From Candidatus Fredericiella danica (lineage in GTDB: Bacteria; Chloroflexota; Anaerolineae; Caldilineales; Caldilineaceae), in contig JADJPH010000033.1 in assembly GCA_016713335.1 (NCBI GenBank), positions 1 to 64,000 of the forward strand: DNA of 64,000 nt, read 5' to 3'. Made by a program: the position numbers and the translations under genes. Below, piece after piece: positions 44,675-53,254 of the stretch; positions within the stretch are counted from its first letter, which is position 1, and every line of letters starts with the position of its first letter. The notes beneath the pieces are model-generated. The model ran no database searches and had not been told where the DNA came from. It saw only the letters and a list, made by a program, of their open reading frames with translations.

Positions 44675-44917
44675 ATGAGTAAAAACAAGCGTAGCTGGCA
44701 TGACTTGAGCATCGTGCAGAAGATTGGCATCATCCTTGCCGGCATCGTGCAGTTTGCTTTGTTGGCGGTGGCCCTGGTCGATCTTGTACGGCGTCCCGCC
44801 ATCGGGGTGCGCTGGGGCAAGTGGATCTGGCTGCCGATTATCTTCATCAACTTCTTTGGGCCAATCGCCTACTTTTTGCTGGGTCGCAAGCGTCTGCCCC
44901 GTGCACCTGCTCGGTGA
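44675..44917 (+). CDS. Small membrane protein with PLDc_N-type domain
   Basis: An 80-residue protein with two hydrophobic helices (about residues 15-38 and 47-69) that matches the phospholipase D nuclease N-terminal (PLDc_N) family, the membrane-anchoring hairpin of bacterial cardiolipin synthases. The marks are FALLAVALVDLVRR and the WIWLPIIFINFFGPIAYFLL segment followed by GRKR. No catalytic HKD domain follows. Stand-alone copies are common in Firmicutes, Actinobacteria and Chloroflexota and have no known function. It lies 21 bp after the permease and overlaps the LarA-like gene by about 17 bp. Confidence 0.82.
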   Translation: MSKNKRSWHDLSIVQKIGIILAGIVQFALLAVALVDLVRRPAIGVRWGKWIWLPIIFINFFGPIAYFLLGRKRLPRAPAR

Positions 44918-46139
44918 GTTGGGCGCGCTGCAAGGCGCCACTGTCATTACCGCCGCTCCGGTTGAACCCACGACTAACGTGGCGGCTACCATCGACCGAG
45001 CGCTGGAACATCCCGTCGGGACGCCGGCGCTTGCCACGCTTGCTGCGACCGCGAAGCGTGTGGCAATCATCGTCGATGATGGCACGCGCAAAACCCCAGT
45101 GAACCGGATTCTGCCCCCATTGTTGGCGGCACTTGATGCTGGCGGCGTCCCCGCAGACGCGGTTCAAATCGTTGTTGCCCTGGGGACGCACCGGCCATTG
45201 ACGCCAGCCGAGTTGGCGTACAAGATTGGCGCCGAGGTGGTGGCGCGCTACCCTGTCATCAATGTTTCCTGCACGGATGCGGATGCGTTCGTGCAGGTTG
45301 GTGAGGACGATGAGATCCCGGCCTTTGTATTAAGAGACGTGCTGGAGGCCGACCTGCGGATCGGGGTGGGCATGATCACACCGCACCTTGATGCCGGGTT
45401 TAGTGGCGGTGCGAAGATCATCTTGCCGGGCGTCTGCGCCCTGGCCACGGTTGACGCGTTTCACCGTGCGTCGGCATTTGTTGCCGGCAACCAACTGGGC
45501 CGCGTGGCTGCACCGCTCCGGGTCCGGTTAGAGGCATTTGTGGCGCGCCATGCGCCCCTGGCGTTGATCGTGAATGCCGTACTGACACCTGAGGGCGCGC
45601 TCTACGGCTGCGTCGCCGGTGATCCAATCCTGGCGCACCGCGCCGGCGTTGAACTGGCACGCGCGGTCTATGGGGTGCGACTTTCGCAGCGTTATCCCGT
45701 CGTCGTTGCCGATGCGGCACCCTACGATCAGGATCTGTGGCAGAGTATCAAGGGTGCATGGGCGGGCGACCTGGCTACTGCCGATGGCGGCACGTTGATC
45801 TTGGTCACTGCCGCGCCCGAAGGAAACAGCAATTATCCCGACGTACCGCGCTATGCAGGCATGGCTCCTGACCTTGTACGACAGCGCCTGCTGGACGGCA
45901 CGATCCAGGATTCGCTACAGGCGGCGACAGGGTCCTCTGGGGTGAGTTGCAGCGACGGGTCAGACTGGTGCTGGTTTCGCCCACCTTGGGAAAGGCGACC
46001 GCTGACGCAATGGGAGCGGGTTATGCGCCTGCACTGAGTGCGGCGCTCGAAATCTGCCCTGGAGTCGTTGCCTGCGGGCCAACGCGAGCGAGCAGTGGCT
46101 GTTCTCCCTAATGCAGGTGTGGTTCTGCCGATGCTATAG
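44901..46139 (+). CDS. LarA-like nickel-pincer racemase/epimerase (two frame breaks)
   Basis: A lactate racemase (LarA, DUF2088) family enzyme of about 413 residues, cytosolic, which interconverts 2-hydroxy acid stereoisomers with a nickel-pincer nucleotide. Recognisable sites are IIVDDGTRKTPVNRILPPLL, ALGTHRPLT with its histidine, and TPHLDAGFSGGAKIILPGV with the catalytic His and the lysine that carries the pincer cofactor. Two frame breaks near the 3' end (about 45925 and 46052) are needed to read VLWGELQRRVRLVLVSPTLG and the ending AVLPNAGVVLPML. The 5' end is uncertain: GTG 44901 gives a protein that lacks the first beta strand of relatives, so another break may hide the real start. The cofactor genes larB, larC and larE are not in the window. 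Confidence 0.8.
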
Positions 46140-46222
46140 GCATACTCCTCTTGCGCAGGGTGTCGGGATCTTGTCGTAAGTGTTTCGAGTTTTTGGGATT
46201 CGCCCTGGTCGGTGAGCGGATC

Positions 46223-46409
46223 TTCGTCGGCCACCACGGACACGGCAGTGCCGGTGTCCCTACGAATTTCCCTGGACGGTGATAAGAGGTTTTCGTCGGC
46301 CACCACGGACACGGCAGTGCCGGTGGTCCCTACGAATTTCCCGAGACGGCAAGAAGGGTATTCGTCAAGCACCCCCGGACACGGTGATGCCGATGCCCCT
46401 ACGATTGCC
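46223..46409. repeat. Three tandem 69-bp repeats with internal hairpin
   Basis: Copies begin at 46223, 46292 and 46361, an exact 69-base period. The first two are nearly identical over about 50 bases (starting TTCGTCGGCCACCACGGACA) and the third is diverged. Within each unit GGACACGGCA and TGCCGGTGTCC can pair as a hairpin. The rest of the 46140-46423 gap has no gene. A plus-strand frame across the repeats (46212-46427) only encodes the repeat and is not taken as a gene. Confidence 0.8.
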
Positions 46410-46423
46410 ATGGACGGTGGCGG

Positions 46424-47686
46424 TTAGGATGCTGCATCGGGCGCCACCCGCCGGCTCGCCACGAAGGCGAGCGCGGCGCCAAATACAAACAATACGGCGA
46501 TAATCACAAACGGCAGGTTGCGGTTGATCTGCGATGCCTGGCCTGCGATCCACCCGAAGGGCATCGTGCATGTCAGCACCACCAGGTAGAGAATCGCCAT
46601 GATTCTTGCGCGTTCCTTCGGCTGCACACTGGTGGCAATCAATTTGTCGAGCAGTGCGCTCACCGTCGGCACGCTGCAGCCTTCCAGGATCACGGCGAGC
46701 AGCAGCAGCCAATAACTCTGTGGCGGCATCGTGATCAACAGCAGACAGGTGATGACCAGGCCAACAAAGCCAAAGATCATCGGCTTGCGCGGGTCGACGT
46801 TACGCAACCGGGGCATCACGGTGAAATAGAACAACAGCATCGTCAGTGAGCGTGCAAGAGAGTAGACCGGGATATAGGCCGGGGCAATCTGTAGACGTTC
46901 CGTGACCAGCACACTCCAGAAGGTGTTATTGATCATCGAGGCAATGGCGACGATGATCATCAACCCGCCGGTGACCATCGTCGCCGGCGACTGCAAGATC
47001 AAGTGCACGACACCTCTCGAATCGCCCACGATGGCTAACAGCGACTGGTGCTGCGTCGCTGCCATGCGTTCTTGGCCGTGTGGGGTCTCTTCGACCATAG
47101 CGTTCATCACGAAGAACTTGATCGTCATCAGGACAAAGGAGAGCAGGTAGAGGGCGCGCATCGTGGGTACGAGCGTGAACGACGCGATCAGCAACCCAGT
47201 CACCGGTGAAAAGAAGGCGGCGAGCAACCCCGATATATAGATCAACGAATAGACATCCACGAGAATCGAGGGATCCGTCCCCTCGACGACTACGCATTGC
47301 CATGAATTGGCGGTCACGCGCCAGCTTGCGTTGATCATGGCGGCGATCAGGAAGTAGTTGAAGTCCTGCGCCACGGCCCAGATCAAGCAGGGAATGCTCC
47401 AGGCAAAGATATCGCCGATCAGCGTTGTGCGCTTGCGGCCAAACTTGTCCGTGAGGGCCCCGCTCATCAGTGTCCAGAAAATCTGGCAACCGAGGCTGAT
47501 ACTGGCAATCAGCCCAATCTGGCTATCGTTCAGCCCCAATGCCAGCATGTAGACCGAGACATAGGGCGCGTACAGATTATAGGGAATAGCCCAGATCGGT
47601 TCGGTAAAGACCGCGCCCCGCACGTTCCCGCGCAGATTGCGTAGCGTGACTATCAATGAGTGATCAAACGCGCGGCTATTCAGCAT
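46424..47686 (-). CDS. Major facilitator superfamily transporter
   Basis: A 420-residue inner-membrane protein with about 12 hydrophobic segments and the MFS loop 2-3 motif GALTDKFGRKRTTLIGD. It begins with an unusual 50-residue stretch including RNLRGNVRGAVFTEPIWAIP, a start seen in a group of uncharacterised MFS permeases. An HEAT-type gene lies upstream in the same direction but is separated by a terminator, so the MFS gene probably has its own promoter near 47.7 kb. The substrate is unknown. No frame break. Confidence 0.87.
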   Translation of the reverse strand: MLNSRAFDHSLIVTLRNLRGNVRGAVFTEPIWAIPYNLYAPYVSVYMLALGLNDSQIGLIASISLGCQIFWTLMSGALTDKFGRKRTTLIGDIFAWSIPCLIWAVAQDFNYFLIAAMINASWRVTANSWQCVVVEGTDPSILVDVYSLIYISGLLAAFFSPVTGLLIASFTLVPTMRALYLLSFVLMTIKFFVMNAMVEETPHGQERMAATQHQSLLAIVGDSRGVVHLILQSPATMVTGGLMIIVAIASMINNTFWSVLVTERLQIAPAYIPVYSLARSLTMLLFYFTVMPRLRNVDPRKPMIFGFVGLVITCLLLITMPPQSYWLLLLAVILEGCSVPTVSALLDKLIATSVQPKERARIMAILYLVVLTCTMPFGWIAGQASQINRNLPFVIIAVLFVFGAALAFVASRRVAPDAAS

Positions 47687-47746
47687 TATTGATCTTTTCA
47701 GTGCTGGGCAACGGTTGCTTCGACCTGGGTGACTGCGCAGTCAGAC

Positions 47747-47792
47747 AAAAAATAAACGCCGTCCAGCGAATTGCATGGACGGCGTCTTTTCT
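47747..47792 (-). terminator. Intrinsic terminator after the HEAT-repeat gene
   Basis: ACGCCGTCCA (47756-47765) pairs with TGGACGGCGT (47776-47785) around a 10-base loop. On the minus strand the stem is followed by TTATTTTTTG, a good T-tract, 24 bp after the HEAT gene's stop. The other side has CTTTTCTC, so it may act weakly in both directions. Confidence 0.85.
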
Positions 47793-47808
47793 CGGTGAAA
47801 TCTCGGAA

Positions 47809-48216
47809 TCAGATGTTATAGATCTTCATCAACGCCTGGGCAGCAGCGTCCGTTGTCGCGGTCTCGGAGGCCGGTCCCTTCAAGGCTTTCATGACACCCA
47901 TTGTGGCGTTGCTGACTTTGATGCTCTTCGTATCATGGAAGACGTGGTAGGCGCCTTCGCGCAGCCAGGTGCTGTCATGCTGTTCCACCAATGCCTGCAG
48001 CAGGGGCACCAGTGCCGTATCACCGAAACTGATCAGAGTCGAGGCTGCGGTCCAACGGACACCAGCATCGCTATCCGAGAGAAGTTTGATCATTGCAGTG
48101 ATCGTTGCATCGCTGCTCTTATTCTCCAGGCTACGCATGGCGGCTTCGCGATCTTGACTCGAGCGCTTGGTATCCTGGGCCACGGCCAAGGCTTGCTCAA
48201 CGGTCATGTCACTCAT
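47809..48216 (-). CDS. HEAT/PBS-lyase repeat protein
   Basis: A 135-residue all-helical protein containing HEAT-like repeats: REAAMRSLENKSSDATITAM, then KLLSDSDAGVRWTAASTLIS and FGDTALVPLLQALVEQ in the middle. The conserved D.VR..AA..L pattern of HEAT/PBS-lyase repeats is evident in the second. Such proteins act as protein-binding scaffolds or in phycobilin-like attachment; with no bilin proteins here, a scaffold role is more likely. It is monocistronic, ending at a strong terminator. Confidence 0.8.
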   Translation of the reverse strand: MSDMTVEQALAVAQDTKRSSQDREAAMRSLENKSSDATITAMIKLLSDSDAGVRWTAASTLISFGDTALVPLLQALVEQHDSTWLREGAYHVFHDTKSIKVSNATMGVMKALKGPASETATTDAAAQALMKIYNI

Positions 48217-48445
48217 GTTTCTATCTCCTGGCTGAATTGACCATTTTTCCGCAGTATACCAGTGGTCGCAACGTGCAGCAATTCACAATGTCGCTGCGCT
48301 CTGTGTTCGTGTTTGACAATGAGGGGGCTCATGCTATGATTGCGCCCACTTTCCCGTAACCATCAACGACAACCAACCTGAACTTCGACGGTAGCTGAGA
48401 TTAGCTACACATTGATCTGTTTTTCATGTTGCCCAGGAGGATAGC

Positions 48446-50010
48446 ATGGTCTTTCAGAGCCCGTTTCCCGATCGAGATTCCCGAGGTTCCACTCTCGCAG
48501 TTCTTATTTGCCAATGCGGCGACGCGCCAGCAAGCCTGCGTTTATTGATGGCCCGACCGGGCGGACGATCACCTACGGCCAGCTCGCCGGCGCCGCGCGG
48601 TTGGTCGCCGCAGGTCTGAGCAAGCGTGGTTTCAAGAAGGGCGATGTTTTTGCGATCTACAGCCCGAATGTCCCTGAGTACGCCATTGCCTTTCATGGTG
48701 TGGCCATGGTGGGCGGCATCAACACGACCGTCAACCCACTCTACACCCCGCACGAACTTGCCCACCAGTTGCGCGATTCAAATGCAAAGTACCTGTTGAC
48801 GATCCCGCAGTTTCTGGCGAACGCCAGGACGGCCGCGGAAGAGGCGGGCGGCATCGAAGAGATTTTCGTCTTCGGTGAGGCCGAGGGGGCCACCCCCTTT
48901 GCTGCGCTTTTGCAGAATGACGGCGCACTGCCGGAAGTGACGATCAACGCACGCGAGGATCTGGTCGTGCTGCCCTATTCGAGCGGCACTACGGGTCTGC
49001 CCAAAGGGGTCATGTTGACGCATCACAACCTGGTTTCGAACATTCTGCAGTGCAGCGAAGCCCAGTTTGCGCCGGGCATTGAGATTCGTCCGGATGACGT
49101 GTTGATTGGTTTGCTGCCTTTCTATCACATCTATGGCATGGTCGTCGTCATGCGCTGGGCGCTGTACAAGGGAGCAACTGTCGTCACCATGCCGCGCTTC
49201 GACATGGAGCAATTCCTGGGTCTGCTGCAGAATCACGGGATCACCTACACCCATCTGGTCCCGCCGATCGTGTTGGGGCTTGCCAAACACCCACTGGTGG
49301 ACAAGTACGACCTCTCAAAGCTGCGCACCATTATCTCCGGCGCGGCCCCGCTGAGCGCAGAGTTGGAAGCGGCCGTAAAGGCGCGCCTGGGTGTGATCAT
49401 CGCGCAGGGCTACGGCATGACCGAGGCGAGTCCGGTGACCCACTACCGCTGTTATGAGCCGGAAGGGCGCCCGAAACCGGGCAGTGTGGGTGTCACGGTT
49501 CCCAACACGGAGACTAGAGTCGTGGATCCTGCCACCCGCGCCGAATTGGAGCCGAATCACGAAGGTGAACTGTGGGTGCGTGGCCCGCAGGTGATGACGG
49601 GGTATTTGAATAACCCGGTGGCGTCTGCCAACACGGTGGATGCGGATGGCTGGCTGCACACCGGTGATATCGGTTATGGCGATGAAGATGGTTTCTTCTG
49701 GATCGTGGATCGCCTCAAGGAACTGATCAAATACAAGGGGCTGCAGGTGGCTCCGGCGGAGTTGGAGGCGCTGCTATTGACGCACCCGGCTGTGATGGAC
49801 GCGGCGGTCATTGGCATTCCCGATGATGAAGCCGGCGAACTGCCGAAGGCCTTTGTCGTGCGCAAGGGTGACGTCACGGAAACCGAGATCATGGAGTTCG
49901 TGGCCGCGAACGTGGCGCCCTACAAACGCATTCGCATGGTCCAGTTCATCGATCAGATTCCGAAGTCAACGTCAGGGAAGATTTTGAGGAGAATGCTGAA
50001 GACGGCGTGA
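48446..50010 (+). CDS. Acyl-CoA ligase, 4-coumarate-CoA ligase-like (two 5' frame breaks)
   Basis: An AMP-forming adenylating enzyme of about 521 residues that activates a carboxylic acid to its CoA thioester. Motifs: the P-loop LPYSSGTTGLPKGVMLTH, YGMTEASPVTHY, the hinge DRLKELIKYKGLQV and the C-terminal lysine motif KSTSGKILRR. The best start is ATG 48446 (CAGGAGGAT upstream). From there the frame must shift at about 48472 and about 48525 to read MVFQSPFP, then IEIPEVPLSQFLFANAATR and then ASKPAFIDGPTGRTITYG. From 48508 on the frame is intact. The substrate (fatty or aromatic acid) cannot be read from the sequence. Confidence 0.9.
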
Positions 50011-50016
50011 TGCGCG

Positions 50017-50652
50017 CTATTCGTCAAGATCATCGCCTAGATCATCGTCTACATCCTCATCCCCCACCATCAGTCGATTCAGCGATTGCACCAGCAGGCT
50101 ATGTTCTGCCTGGTGCATTCGCTGGCTCAACTGCTCCAGGGTGTCGCGTGGGTAAATCGGAACGTCGGCAGTGCCGATGACCGGCCCCGCATCGACGGCT
50201 TCGTCGGGGACGAGATGGACCATACAACCCGTCCCCTTGATTTCTCCGCGTTGATAGGCTGCGAATGCTTCATCAATCGCGTGTGCGCCTGGGAATTTGC
50301 CGGGCAGCGCAGGGTGCAGATTCACGACTCGATAAGGGTAGTGGCGCAGAAAGGCGTCGCTCAAGATATGCATCCAGCCGGCAAGCACTACCCAATTGGG
50401 TGAGTATTCCTTGACCAGGGCGGCGAGATCGGCGTCATATGCTTCGCGCGATCGACCTTCGCCGGTGTACTGCTTCAAGGGAAAATAGCGGGTTGGAATG
50501 CCGGCTTTTGCGGCGCGCTCCAAACCAAAGGCATCACGCCGATTGGAGATCACGACTGCGATTTCGGCTGGCAGGGCCCGGACACGGATCGCGTCGATGA
50601 TGGCCTGCAGATTAGAGCCGTTGCCTGAGATCAAGACCGCTAACTTTGTCAC
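50017..50652 (-). CDS. purN: Phosphoribosylglycinamide formyltransferase 1
   Basis: PurN transfers a formyl group from 10-formyl-tetrahydrofolate to GAR, the third step of purine synthesis. The 211-residue protein has the substrate loop ISGNGSNLQAIIDA, the catalytic region LAGWMHILSDAFLRHYPYRV followed by NLHPALPGKFPG (Asn and His), and the aspartate in VPDEAVDAGPVIG. The C-terminus has an acidic tail of about 15 residues (DEDVDDDLGDDLDE) not usual in the family. It lies 53 bp after purM on the same strand. Confidence 0.94.
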   Translation of the reverse strand: MTKLAVLISGNGSNLQAIIDAIRVRALPAEIAVVISNRRDAFGLERAAKAGIPTRYFPLKQYTGEGRSREAYDADLAALVKEYSPNWVVLAGWMHILSDAFLRHYPYRVVNLHPALPGKFPGAHAIDEAFAAYQRGEIKGTGCMVHLVPDEAVDAGPVIGTADVPIYPRDTLEQLSQRMHQAEHSLLVQSLNRLMVGDEDVDDDLGDDLDE

Positions 50653-50705
50653 AAGGTCACCGCTGCTTTCATGTGGATTGGCTCACTCGGCATATCTGAG
50701 GTCGA

Positions 50706-51728
50706 TCAACCGATCAGTTGGACGGGTTCTGCGGCTGCGTTTCGTTCGACAAGCCGGCCAATCACCACCGCCTCCGGCAACTGGAGCAAGGCTTCATCGA
50801 CGCCGTCTGCATCGACCATCAGCACCATGCCAATGCCCATGTTGAAAACGCGGTAGGCTTCTTGCGGCGGAATCCCTGCCCATGCGACTAAGCGCTGGAA
50901 GATGAGCGGCGGCGTCCAACTCTTGGTGACGATGCGGGCTGCGAGCTGTGGCGGGAGGGAGCGCGGTACGTTTTCCAGGATGCCGCCGCCCGTCACATGC
51001 GCCATGCCTTTGATGAGGATGCCTGCCCGCTGGAGTTGATCGACTTCACTGACATAGGCGCGGTGTGGCGCCAACAGCGCGTCGGCCAGCGTGCGGTTAT
51101 CCATCAGCGCTTCCTGCAAGTTGCGGCCCTCGACCACCCGGCGAATGAGCGAGTAGCCGTTGGTGTGCGGTCCCGAACTTGGCAACCCGAGCAGCGCATC
51201 GCCGGGGCGCATGGCGTCAAGTCGCGGCAAGAGCGCAGCGCGATCAACGAGACCGACAATCGCGCCCGCGACATCGAATGCGCCTTCGACGTACACACCG
51301 GGCATTTCAGCGGTTTCGCCGCCGATCAACGCACAGCCGTTGGCGCGGCAGGCTGCGGCCATGCCTTGTACAACTGCCGCCGCTGCCACCGGGTTCAGCT
51401 TACTTGTCGCCAGATAATCCAGGAAGAAGAGGGGCCGGGCATTCTGCACCAGGATGCCATCGGTGCAGTGGTTGGCGATGTCGTGCCCAATGCCCTCCCA
51501 GCGCCCCAATTGGGCCGCCAATTTTACCTTGGTGCCGACACCGTCAATTGAACTGACGAGCACCGGTGCGGCAGGCAAATCATGCAGCGCAAACAAGCCG
51601 CCAAAGCCGCCCACCCCAGCCAGTACGGCGGGGGTGTAGGTGGATTGCACCGCCGACTTCATCAACTCGACGGCGCGGTTGCCCGCATCGATGTCGACCC
51701 CAGCCTGCCTGTAAAGCGAGTTTTCCAT
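50706..51728 (-). CDS. purM: Phosphoribosylformylglycinamidine cyclo-ligase (AIR synthetase)
   Basis: PurM closes the imidazole ring to give AIR, the fifth step of purine synthesis, using ATP. The 340-residue protein starts MENSLYRQAGVDIDAGNRAV at ATG 51728. Further motifs are SSIDGVGTKVKLA (phosphate/metal), ARPLFFLDYLA, GETAEMPGVY and GLPSSGPHTNGYSLIRR, then THVTGGG-like AHVTGGGILENV. The frame is open upstream to 51824 but that part overlaps the peptidase gene and is not used. purM lies 19 bp downstream of the S10 peptidase gene and precedes purN. Confidence 0.95.
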   Translation of the reverse strand: MENSLYRQAGVDIDAGNRAVELMKSAVQSTYTPAVLAGVGGFGGLFALHDLPAAPVLVSSIDGVGTKVKLAAQLGRWEGIGHDIANHCTDGILVQNARPLFFLDYLATSKLNPVAAAAVVQGMAAACRANGCALIGGETAEMPGVYVEGAFDVAGAIVGLVDRAALLPRLDAMRPGDALLGLPSSGPHTNGYSLIRRVVEGRNLQEALMDNRTLADALLAPHRAYVSEVDQLQRAGILIKGMAHVTGGGILENVPRSLPPQLAARIVTKSWTPPLIFQRLVAWAGIPPQEAYRVFNMGIGMVLMVDADGVDEALLQLPEAVVIGRLVERNAAAEPVQLIG

Positions 51729-51747
51729 TATTGCCTGGCCTAATGTT

Positions 51748-53232
51748 CTATGAAGCCTGGATTGCCTGCTGGAGGAAGGCAGCCAGGTCGGCGCGTAATG
51801 CCGCAAGCGAAGGTTGGTGCACATACATCATGTGACCGGCCTGATAGTAGCCTAGTTCGATGTTGTCACGCAGCGCCGGATCCAGATGCAGGTGGTTGAC
51901 CGTGTATTCGGTGGCAAAGTAAGGTGTAGCAAAGTCAAAGTACCCGTTCGCAATGAAGACGCGCAGGAACGGGTTCTGTGTCATGGCCGCACGCAGCGTC
52001 TCGGCGACGTCCACGTATTTGTTCTGGTGCTTGCCGTAATCCCAGGTCTCATAAAGGCCGGCGAGCAATTCGTAGGGAAGGTCGCTGGTGAAGTTGAGAT
52101 TCTCGCAGACGTAGGCGTTGAAGGCGCCGGCATAGGGGCCTTGAATTGCGGCATAGCTGGGATCGTAACTAAACTCTTCGCCCACTGCGTCGCGGTCGAC
52201 GCCGGTGAAGCGGCTGTCAAGCCGGCCCACGGTGCGCTTCTCATTGCGCAGCAATTCCTTGCAGGACCGCATGATTTCAATCCTGAGATTGGCGCGCTCG
52301 ATATACTCGGGCGTGAGACCGGTCAACTGCGACAACCTGGCGGCAATGGCGTTGCGCTCAGCCTGGGTCAAGGCATCGCCTTTGAAGAGCGCATGCGCAT
52401 ATTCGCCGGAAGCAAACGCCGCGGCCTCGGCAAGCGTGGCATCCAGATCCTTGAGCCGCGCAGCGTCTAGCTTCCGATGATACCACGCAGTCGCCGCGTA
52501 TACCGGTACATAGAGGACATAGGGCAGTTCGTTGCCAAGTTCAAACTCGGTCGTCTGGAAGTTCAGAATGGCCGAAATGAGCATCAGCCCGTTGAGGTAC
52601 ATCCCGTGGCGCTGCTGCAAATACCCGGCCAGCCCGGCCGCGCGTGTGGTGCCATAGCTTTCGCCGATGAGAAACTTGGGCGACGCCCACCGCTTGTAGC
52701 GCGTAACGTACAACCGGATGAACTCGCCTACAGATTCGATGTCTTTTTCGACGCTGTGAAACTGTTTGGCCTCTTCGCCGGGCGCGGGGCGACTGAAGCC
52801 GGTGCTAACCGGGTCGACAAAGACGAGGTCGGTGAGATCGAGCAGGGAGAACTCGTTGTTGACCAGCCGGTAAGGGGGCGGGACGGGTTCAGCCACGTCG
52901 CCGGAAACCACCCGACGCGGACCTAGCAAGCCGAGATGCAGCCACACGGAAGACGATCCCGGGCCGCCGTTAAACGAGATGGTCAAAGGGCGTGTGGCCG
53001 GATCACCGGCATCCTTGCGCGTATACGCGATAAAGAAGACGCTTGCCTTGGCTTTGCCCTCTTCATCCTTCATGACAATCCGGCCTGCCGTCGCGGTGTA
53101 TGCGATCTCACGGCCGTTCACCGTCACGCTGTGCTCAGTCTCGACCAGTTCGTCTTTGAGTTCGGGTTGTACAGGTGCAGCCGGTTTTTCGGCTTTTTCG
53201 GTCTTGTCAGCAGCTTTCGTTTCAGTCGTCAT
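51748..53232 (-). CDS. S10 family serine carboxypeptidase-like protein
   Basis: A 494-residue alpha/beta-hydrolase of peptidase family S10. The oxyanion segment is FNGGPGSSSVWLHLG, the nucleophile Ser is in LIGESYGTTRAAGLAGYL, the catalytic Asp in NGYFDFATPYFATEY and the His in YYQAGHMMYVH. The N-terminus is a Lys/Ala/Glu/Pro-rich stretch (TETKAADKTEKAEKPAAP) with no signal peptide, so the bacterial protein may be cytosolic. I choose ATG 53232, which follows the purD stop (53255); an earlier start would overlap purD. Bacterial S10 proteins of this subgroup (DUF-like, about 490-520 aa) have unknown peptide substrates. It is embedded between purD and purM. Confidence 0.88.
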   Translation of the reverse strand: MTTETKAADKTEKAEKPAAPVQPELKDELVETEHSVTVNGREIAYTATAGRIVMKDEEGKAKASVFFIAYTRKDAGDPATRPLTISFNGGPGSSSVWLHLGLLGPRRVVSGDVAEPVPPPYRLVNNEFSLLDLTDLVFVDPVSTGFSRPAPGEEAKQFHSVEKDIESVGEFIRLYVTRYKRWASPKFLIGESYGTTRAAGLAGYLQQRHGMYLNGLMLISAILNFQTTEFELGNELPYVLYVPVYAATAWYHRKLDAARLKDLDATLAEAAAFASGEYAHALFKGDALTQAERNAIAARLSQLTGLTPEYIERANLRIEIMRSCKELLRNEKRTVGRLDSRFTGVDRDAVGEEFSYDPSYAAIQGPYAGAFNAYVCENLNFTSDLPYELLAGLYETWDYGKHQNKYVDVAETLRAAMTQNPFLRVFIANGYFDFATPYFATEYTVNHLHLDPALRDNIELGYYQAGHMMYVHQPSLAALRADLAAFLQQAIQAS

Positions 53233-53254
53233 GGCATCACTTGTTTTGATTGGT

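Noticed and set aside
44724..44900. Longer 5' end of the LarA-like gene
   Set aside because: The upstream part of that frame is the out-of-frame translation of the PLDc_N-type gene (Ser/Cys/Trp-rich), so the gene cannot begin there.
46212..46427. 71-codon frame across the 69-bp tandem repeats
   Set aside because: The frame exists only because the repeat period is a multiple of three. There is no ribosome-binding site and the hairpin structure explains the conservation better.
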